Shown piece by piece: positions 58,396-64,000 of a stretch of DNA of 64,000 nucleotides. The DNA is from JBBROS01 sp963752225. GTDB lineage: Bacteria > Pseudomonadota > Alphaproteobacteria > Acetobacterales > Acetobacteraceae. The position numbers and the translations under genes were made by a program. Each line of letters begins with the position of its first letter. The stretch's first letter is position 1. The notes below the pieces were generated by a model. It was not told the DNA's origin. It ran no database searches and saw only the letters and a list, made by a program, of their open reading frames with translations. The stretch covers positions 248,001-312,000 of the forward strand of contig CAVVXS010000009.1 of the NCBI GenBank assembly GCA_963752225.1. The letters are read 5' to 3'.

Positions 58396-59244
58396 TCAGC
58401 CGAGCCGGCTGACGACGATCGAGGTGTCGAGCCGCACCCCGGCAGGCTCGACCGTCCCGCTCAGCGGCGCCGCTCCGGCCACATCGGCACTCGCCGCCAA
58501 ACCCACATGCCCCTCCGCCGTCATCAGTCCCGACGTCGCGTCCAGCCCGATCCAGCCCGCGCCCGGCAGAAAGCCTTCCGCCCAGGCATGCAGTTCGGCC
58601 GCATCCTGGCGTCCGTCATCATCGGGCCATTGGATTAAGTAACCGGAAACGAACCGAGCCGCGATGCCGTGCAGCCGCAGCAGCTGCACCAGCAGCCAAG
58701 CCGAGTCGCGGCACGATCCCGCCCCCTCGGCGAGCGTGCGGTCCGGCGGCCACACCCCGGCCTCCTCCCGCACGATGTAGCGGACCCGGTCGCGCACCGC
58801 GGCCGCGAGGGACAGGATGAACGGAACCGTGCCGCCCGGCACGGCCGTCGCCCGGTGCAGCGCCTCCAGCGCCGGCCCCGGATGGTCCGGGCGGCGCCAC
58901 CAAGCGAGCGCGTCGGCGAGCACGGGGTCGTAGCGGAACGGCCACTGCCCGGCGTCCGGGTCGAGCAGGAAGTCGAACGGGTTCAGGGCTGCCATGTCCA
59001 GCTCCAGCCGAACCTCCAGCACCAGGCTCAGGACGGGCTCGGGCAGCACGAAGCGGGCGACCAGGTTGCCCGCCGGGTCCTCCTGCCAATGCAGGCTGGG
59101 GGGCACCGGATCGACCTGCAGCCGATAGCCCGGCGGCGACCGCCGCGGATCCGGCCGCGGCCGCAGCCGCACCCATTGCGGCCCGAGCCGGACCGGCCGG
59201 TCGTAGCGGTATTCCGTTCGGTGCAGGACGCCGGCCGCCGGCAT
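58396..59244 (-). CDS. Transglutaminase-like cysteine protease (second), lacking DUF2126
   Basis: 282 residues. N-terminal domain VLHRTEYRYDRPVRLGPQWVRLRPRPDPR, LNPFDFLLDPDAGQWPF, then the core with Cys in GAGSCRDSAWLLVQLL, His in AAELHAWAEGF and Asp in GWIGLDATSGL. Related proteins often carry a long C-terminal DUF2126 extension (about 1100 residues); here the protein stops at residue 282. All triad residues remain, so the short form is probably functional. Confidence 0.85.
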   Translation of the reverse strand: MPAAGVLHRTEYRYDRPVRLGPQWVRLRPRPDPRRSPPGYRLQVDPVPPSLHWQEDPAGNLVARFVLPEPVLSLVLEVRLELDMAALNPFDFLLDPDAGQWPFRYDPVLADALAWWRRPDHPGPALEALHRATAVPGGTVPFILSLAAAVRDRVRYIVREEAGVWPPDRTLAEGAGSCRDSAWLLVQLLRLHGIAARFVSGYLIQWPDDDGRQDAAELHAWAEGFLPGAGWIGLDATSGLMTAEGHVGLAASADVAGAAPLSGTVEPAGVRLDTSIVVSRLG

Positions 59245-59249
59245 CGGCG

Positions 59250-60362
59250 TCAGGCCCGGAAGCGGGCCGGATCGACCGCGGGCAGGATGGCGCCAGCCGC
59301 ACCGGGGTCGCGGCCGGCGATCACGTCGGCAACCAGCCGCCCGGCGGCCGGCGAGGTCTGGATGCCGTAGCCGCCCTGGCCCACGCACCAGAAGAAGCCC
59401 TTCGCATCCGGATCCCAGCCGAAAGCCAAACTGCGGTCCGGCGTGAATGTGCGCAGACCGGCCCAGCTGTGCTCGACGCGCCGGACCTCGATGTCCATCG
59501 CCTGCTGCATGCGGTCGATGGCGATTGCGACGTCCAACTCGTCGGGCTGCACGTCGTGCGGGTGCATGTCGGTCTCGTCGGCCGGGCTCACCATCAGCTT
59601 GGTGCGGGCTTCGGGCCGGATATACCAGGTGTGGTCGACGTCGTTGACCATCGGCCAATCGCGCACCTGATGCGGTGCCGGGTCGATCACGCAGCCGGTG
59701 CGCCGCTTCGGCACCAGGCCCAACGGCCGCACGCCGGCCTGCTCGGCCACCACGTCACCCCAGGCGCCGGACGTGTTCACCACCACCGGAGCGGAAAAGG
59801 TGGCGCCGCCGGACACGTCCACGCGCCAGGTATCGCCCTGCCGCTCGATCCGCCCGGTGCGGCTGCGCAGAGCCAGCGTCCCGCCATGCGACCGCAGCTT
59901 GCGCAGGAAACCCTGGTGCAGGCTGGCAACGTCCATGTCGAACGCGTCTTCCTCGATGGCCGCCTGCACGGCGTAGCCGGGGCGCAGCGCGGGGATCATG
60001 CGGCGGATCTCCTCCACCGGCGCTTCCCGCAACCCGGTCCCTTCCGCCAGCAGCCGCTGCAGATGGCCGGTCTGCTCGGCCGGTGCGAGGAACACGACCG
60101 GCCGCCGCGCCAGGATCGGCGCATCGGCGAAGCCCTCGCCGGGCTGCTCGAAGAAGGCACGGCTGAGCCCGGTGAGCACCCGCACGTCCGGCGGTCCGTA
60201 GTTGAGGATCCAGATCGCCGCAGAACGGCCGGTGCTGTGATATCCGGCCGCCTCTTCGGCCTCGATCAGGGCGACGCGGCGGTCTTCGGCCAGGTGCGCC
60301 GCGACGGTAGCGCCGGCGATCCCGGCCCCGATGACGATGGCGTCGAGCGCTTGTGAGTTCAT
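59250..60362 (-). CDS. FAD-dependent amino acid oxidase, D-arginine-dehydrogenase-like
   Basis: 370 residues from ATG 60362 (an upstream ATG at 60374 adds four residues). Dinucleotide-binding loop VIGAGIAGATVAAHLAE, flavin motif GYHSTGRSAAIW, then the substrate domain and the C-terminal GQGGYGIQTSPAAGRL. DAO family; the FAD contacts resemble DauA-type D-arginine dehydrogenases, which deaminate D-amino acids. First gene of the operon with the two transglutaminases and ATP-grasp/alpha-E protein, 5 bases before the next start. A D-amino acid or its peptide as substrate would link the whole operon, but this is inference. Confidence 0.85.
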   Translation of the reverse strand: MNSQALDAIVIGAGIAGATVAAHLAEDRRVALIEAEEAAGYHSTGRSAAIWILNYGPPDVRVLTGLSRAFFEQPGEGFADAPILARRPVVFLAPAEQTGHLQRLLAEGTGLREAPVEEIRRMIPALRPGYAVQAAIEEDAFDMDVASLHQGFLRKLRSHGGTLALRSRTGRIERQGDTWRVDVSGGATFSAPVVVNTSGAWGDVVAEQAGVRPLGLVPKRRTGCVIDPAPHQVRDWPMVNDVDHTWYIRPEARTKLMVSPADETDMHPHDVQPDELDVAIAIDRMQQAMDIEVRRVEHSWAGLRTFTPDRSLAFGWDPDAKGFFWCVGQGGYGIQTSPAAGRLVADVIAGRDPGAAGAILPAVDPARFRA

Positions 60363-60441
60363 GCGCCGCAGCATTGTCCCGACCGGGTTGCGGCGCAAGC
60401 ACGACCGCTTCCGATCCGCAACCCGGCGGCGATCGCCTGGC

Positions 60442-61647
60442 CTACCCGGGCCGGCGCGCGGCGAAGCGCGCCCGCGCCTGCGCAAAGACCGCCAACTGCC
60501 CGTCGCTGGTCGCGTCCCAGCTGAACCGCTCGGCATAGCGCCGCACAGCATCGCGCGCCGGCGGGTCGCGCCACAGCGCCTGCACCGCTTCGGCGAAGCC
60601 GGCGGCCGTGTTCGCCGGCACGATCAACCCGGCCGTCCGCTCCCGCACGACCTCCGGGTTGCCGGGGATGTCGCTCGCCACCACCGGGGTGCCGCACGCC
60701 ATCGCTTCCAGCAGAACGTTGGCCCAGCCTTCCCGGATGGACGCCAGCACCAGCAGGTCGGCAGCGCCGTAGAAGCGGCCGAGCGCGGCATGCGGCTGCG
60801 GCCCTTCCAGGCGGACGCGGCCGGCCACGCCCAGCCTTGCCGCCAGCTCCTCCAGCCGCGCCCGCTCCGGCCCTTCGCCGACGAGGAGCAGCCGCCAGCC
60901 GGGCAAAAGGGCCAGCGCCTCGATCGCCAGGTGGTGGCGCTTGCGCGGGATCAGGTGTCCGACCGAGAGCAAGGTCGGACCGTCCAGCCCGAGCGCCGTT
61001 CGCGCCGCCGCGCGGTCCGGCGGCGGCCGGAACTGCCGCAGATCCACCCCGTTGCGCAACACCGTGACCCTCGCCGGGTCGGCGCCGAGCGCCACCATCG
61101 CGTCCTTCAGTCCGGCGCTGACCGAGATCATCGCATCGGCCCGCGCCATCGCGCCACGGATCATCCGCCGCGGCCCCGGGAAGTCCGGCAGTTGCGTGAC
61201 ATCCGAGCCGCGTGCCGTCATCACCACCGGCAAGCCGAACCGCCGTCCCAAGGCGACGGCCACCACCCCGTCGGGGTATAAGTAGTGGCTGTCGATCAGG
61301 TCCACGACCAGGCCCTGCCGCAGCAACTGGGCCAAGCTGCGCTTGGCCGCGGCATACAAAGCGGCCGGGGCGGCCGACATGCCGATCTTGGGCAGCACGG
61401 CGTAGCGCGGATGCAGCACCCGCAGCCCGTGCCGCCACTCTTCCGCTTCGGCCAGCGCGAACCGGGCCCAGGCGCCGAACCGGGGATGCCGGCTCGGGAA
61501 CCACGGCACCGGCGCCAGCACGGTGCTGGTCGCCCGGCCGGTGCCGACGAGGTGCCGCAACCGGTTCTCCACGAACACGCCCTGGTTCGGCAGCCCGGCA
61601 TGCGGAAACAGCGTCGTGAACGTCAGCAGCCGGATCGGCGCCGCCAT
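60442..61647 (-). CDS. GT4-family glycosyltransferase
   Basis: 401 residues, GT-B fold. Start FTTLFPHAGLPNQGVFVENRLRHL is typical of GT4 enzymes of the TuaC type; the UDP/GDP-sugar loops are LLSVGHLIPRKRHHLAIEAL, LLLVGEGPERARLEELA, and the E-x7-E motif in SIREGWANVLLEAMACGTPVVASDIPGNPEVV. It adds a sugar to an exopolysaccharide lipid intermediate. It starts 18 bases after the prsT stop, so probably belongs to an exosortase/EPS locus continuing off the right edge. Confidence 0.88.
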   Translation of the reverse strand: MAAPIRLLTFTTLFPHAGLPNQGVFVENRLRHLVGTGRATSTVLAPVPWFPSRHPRFGAWARFALAEAEEWRHGLRVLHPRYAVLPKIGMSAAPAALYAAAKRSLAQLLRQGLVVDLIDSHYLYPDGVVAVALGRRFGLPVVMTARGSDVTQLPDFPGPRRMIRGAMARADAMISVSAGLKDAMVALGADPARVTVLRNGVDLRQFRPPPDRAAARTALGLDGPTLLSVGHLIPRKRHHLAIEALALLPGWRLLLVGEGPERARLEELAARLGVAGRVRLEGPQPHAALGRFYGAADLLVLASIREGWANVLLEAMACGTPVVASDIPGNPEVVRERTAGLIVPANTAAGFAEAVQALWRDPPARDAVRRYAERFSWDATSDGQLAVFAQARARFAARRPG

Positions 61648-61665
61648 CGGCGCTGCCCGGAGCGG

Positions 61666-64000
61666 CTAGTTCTTGGCCGGCGTCAACTCGTCGAGCAGCT
61701 TTCGCGCCGACCCCTTGTCGTCGAAGTCGCCGCCCGCGAGCAGCGGCTGCAGCAGCTTGGCCGCCTCGTCCTTCTGCCCGTTCTCCTTCAGCGCGACTGC
61801 GAGGTGGTACTTCACCGACGGGTCCGTCGGGCGCTGCGTGCTGGCCTGCTGCAGCAGCGGCAGTCCGCTCTTGGCCTCGCCCTGCTGCACCATGATCCAG
61901 CCGAGCGTGTCGGCAGTTTCCGGGGATGGCGACTGGAGGTAGGCGCGCTGCGCCAGCGGGCGGGCGCGCGGGTCCTTTCGCAGGTTCAGCACCCAGGCCA
62001 TGTTGTTGAGCGCCACCGTGTCGCCCGGGCGCTTGGCCAGCACCTGCTGCAGGTTCTTTTCGGCATCCGCGAACCGCTTGGCCTTGATGTCCAGCAGCGC
62101 CAGCATTTGCGCCGCGTCCACGTCCTCGGGCGTCCGCTTCAGCCACTCGCGCAAGCTGCGGCTGCCCTCGTCGTCACGTCCGGCCGACACCTGCGCGTTG
62201 GCCAGCCGCAGCGCCAGCGGCCCGCTCGGCGCCAGCTTGAACTCGTCGAGGAACGCCTGCGCCGCGTCGGCGTAGCGCTTGCCCTGCATCAGCGCGTCAC
62301 CCTTCAGCACCGTGGAGTTGGGCAAGTTGGCCGGGTTGCGCCGCAGCTCGTCGGCGGTGCGCAGCGCGGCCTCGATGCCGCCGGTCTGCCCGTCGAGCGT
62401 CACCATCGAGGACATGATGCCGATGTTGCCCGGCGACTTCTCGATGGCCTGGCGCAGCGACTCCTTGGCCGCATCGATGTCCTTGAGCTTCAGCAGCAGG
62501 TCGACCTGCGCGCGCCGGGCCTCGAGGTCGGTCGGGTTGGCGGTCAGGATCTCGCGATAGGTGCGCTTGGCCTCCTCGTCCATGCCGGCGGCGACCTGGG
62601 CCCGCGCCATCGCGCCCATCAGCGCCGGCGGCAGGTCGGCGGTGTCACGCATCGCCTGCAGGATGCCGAGCGCGCGGCGCGGGTCGTTGGCCCGCACCAG
62701 CAAGTCCGACAGGATCGCCGTGAACGCCACGTTGTTCGGTGCGGCCGCCCGTGCCGTTTCCACGGCTTGGATCGCCGGCTGGAACCGGCCGTCGGCCACC
62801 TGAAGCTGCACCAGCGTGTTGAGCGCGGCGATGTTGGTGGGATCCTTGGCCAGGATCTCCTTCAGCAGCGTCTCGCCGTCGGCGCGCCGGCCTTGCAGGG
62901 TCAGCACCTTGGCGAGATTCAGCTTCGCGTTCACCGAATCCGGGAACTGCTTGAGCGTGTTCGCGAACGCGGCCCGCCCGCCGTCGAGGTCAAGCCGCCC
63001 GAGCCGCACCATGCCGGACAGGATGCCGACCGCCTCGGTGTCGCCCGCCTGCGCCCGCAGCCGCTCCAGCGCGGCTTCGGCGCCGTCCAGGTCCCCGGCG
63101 CTCAACGCCGCCGCCACCAAGGCCTCGCCGGTGCTGGCCTGCGACGGCGCCAGCTGCACCGACTTCTCCAGCGTCGCCTGCGCGCTGCTGGCGTCGCCGC
63201 GCTGCATCTGCGACGAGGCGAGATGGGTGAGGATGCTGGCGTCATTCGGCGCCAGTGCGGTCGCGCGCTGCAGCGTCTCGACCGCTTCCGGGCTTTTGCC
63301 GGTCATCGCATAAGCACGGCCGAGGAGGTCGAGCGTCTGGCTATCGTTCTGCCCGGCGGCGACCGCCTTGGTCAGCACCTCGATCGCGCGGCCCGGGCGG
63401 TTGGCCGTCAACTGGGTGCGCGCAAGCAACCGCGTGCCATCCGGATCGGACGGCATCTTCGCCACGTAGCGGTCCGCAAAATCGATCGCGACGTCGGTCT
63501 GGCCCATGTTCGCGGCAACGAGCGCCTGGAAGTAGAGCGCCCGAGGGAAGCGCTGGATCACCGGTCCCATCTTCTGCAGCTCGGTCGAGGCATCGGCATA
63601 CTTGCCGGCCCGCACCAGCAGCACCGCGTTGAGGTAGATGGCGCCCGCATTGCGCGGCTGGTTCTCCAGCACCGCTTCCACGTCCGCCTGCGCCTTCTTG
63701 TCGTCGTTGACAAGGATAAGCTGGTTGGCCCGATCCAGCCGCGCGGCGGCCGAGTTCGGCTGCGCCGCCACCAGCCGGTCGGCGATCGCCATCGCGGCGG
63801 CGCTGTCGCCCTTGCTGACGAGGATCTGGCCTTTCACCATCAAGGCGTCGACCGAGTTCGGGTTCTTGGCGAGCGCCTCGTCGACCTTCGATTCGGCCAA
63901 CGGCGTGTCCTTCAGCGCCAGCGCCAGGCGCGACGCGGTCAGCAGCACCTCCTCGTTGCCCGGCGCCGCGCGCTCGGCCTGGGCCAGCGTCGACTTCGCG
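61666..64000 (-). CDS. prsT: PEP-CTERM system TPR-repeat protein PrsT (partial)
   Basis: At least 777 residues in frame to the right edge; the N-terminus lies outside the window. The chain is an almost unbroken array of TPR units (e.g. SRLALALKDTPLAESKVDEALAKNP, IYLNAVLLVRAGKYADASTELQKMGP, LDLLGRAYAMTGKSPEAVETLQRATALAP). Composition and length match the TPR lipoprotein PrsT of XrtA exosortase/exopolysaccharide loci. It probably binds the EPS machinery in the periplasm. Followed by a GT4 gene. The assignment to PrsT rather than another large TPR protein is by repeat spacing and neighbours. Confidence 0.75.
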   Translation of the reverse strand, partial: AKSTLAQAERAAPGNEEVLLTASRLALALKDTPLAESKVDEALAKNPNSVDALMVKGQILVSKGDSAAAMAIADRLVAAQPNSAAARLDRANQLILVNDDKKAQADVEAVLENQPRNAGAIYLNAVLLVRAGKYADASTELQKMGPVIQRFPRALYFQALVAANMGQTDVAIDFADRYVAKMPSDPDGTRLLARTQLTANRPGRAIEVLTKAVAAGQNDSQTLDLLGRAYAMTGKSPEAVETLQRATALAPNDASILTHLASSQMQRGDASSAQATLEKSVQLAPSQASTGEALVAAALSAGDLDGAEAALERLRAQAGDTEAVGILSGMVRLGRLDLDGGRAAFANTLKQFPDSVNAKLNLAKVLTLQGRRADGETLLKEILAKDPTNIAALNTLVQLQVADGRFQPAIQAVETARAAAPNNVAFTAILSDLLVRANDPRRALGILQAMRDTADLPPALMGAMARAQVAAGMDEEAKRTYREILTANPTDLEARRAQVDLLLKLKDIDAAKESLRQAIEKSPGNIGIMSSMVTLDGQTGGIEAALRTADELRRNPANLPNSTVLKGDALMQGKRYADAAQAFLDEFKLAPSGPLALRLANAQVSAGRDDEGSRSLREWLKRTPEDVDAAQMLALLDIKAKRFADAEKNLQQVLAKRPGDTVALNNMAWVLNLRKDPRARPLAQRAYLQSPSPETADTLGWIMVQQGEAKSGLPLLQQASTQRPTDPSVKYHLAVALKENGQKDEAAKLLQPLLAGGDFDDKGSARKLLDELTPAKN

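Overview
This is a compact, very GC-rich window (about 70% G+C by eye) from an alphaproteobacterium. Gene content and style (glnE-bcp, accB-accC, aat, a DUF1127 protein, alpha-E/ATP-grasp/transglutaminase genes, a PEP-CTERM-type PrsT protein) fit Rhodospirillales, probably Acetobacteraceae; that placement is inference. No rRNA, tRNA, CRISPR array, insertion sequence or phage gene was seen.

Layout. 1-5260: tail of a DUF423 membrane protein, a broken two-repeat exported protein, and an envelope amino-sugar module: a WecA/MraY-type initiating transferase diverging from a membrane nucleotide-sugar dehydratase and a DegT-type aminotransferase. 5319-18294: housekeeping genes: a haloacid-dehalogenase-like enzyme, a giant AsmA/YhdP-like envelope protein, glnE-bcp, an overlapping five-gene operon (aat, three related exported proteins, an MsrQ-like membrane protein), and accBC. 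18530-22986: a c-di-GMP signalling operon (response regulator, REC-EAL phosphodiesterase, hybrid kinase with Hpt). 23058-25850: a ferritin-like protein and atpD-atpC, separated from the other ATP synthase genes. 26183-30849: an AaeAB-type efflux operon (FUSC, DUF1656, HlyD) and a convergent ACS-family MFS transporter. 30987-35358: a complete sugar-type (CUT2) ABC importer. 35566-41322: hydrolases, a TPR-methyltransferase fusion, a DUF1127 protein, and a divergent luciferase-like oxidoreductase/HxlR regulator pair. 41347-48087: class III aminotransferase, penicillin-acylase-family hydrolase, amidase and a peptide-type binding protein, probably an amide or peptide scavenging locus. 48097-54975: an RND efflux pair with a DUF4336 protein and a phosphotransferase. 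55066-60362: an oxidase/transglutaminase/ATP-grasp/alpha-E/transglutaminase operon, conserved but functionally unsolved. 60442-64000: a glycosyltransferase and PrsT, the probable edge of an exosortase/EPS locus.

Two observations cut across the genes. Several genes are broken by single-base frame changes, and three of these are the same event: an extra C directly after CAGTAC (positions 200, 48607 and 54294). The tetranucleotide GTAC also appears strongly avoided: tyrosine codons after a G-ending codon are usually TAT, and otherwise TAC. A motif-linked sequencing artefact and a GTAC-targeting modification or restriction history are both possible explanations. The most interesting uncharacterised systems are the transglutaminase/ATP-grasp operon and the aat/three-paralogue/MsrQ-like operon.
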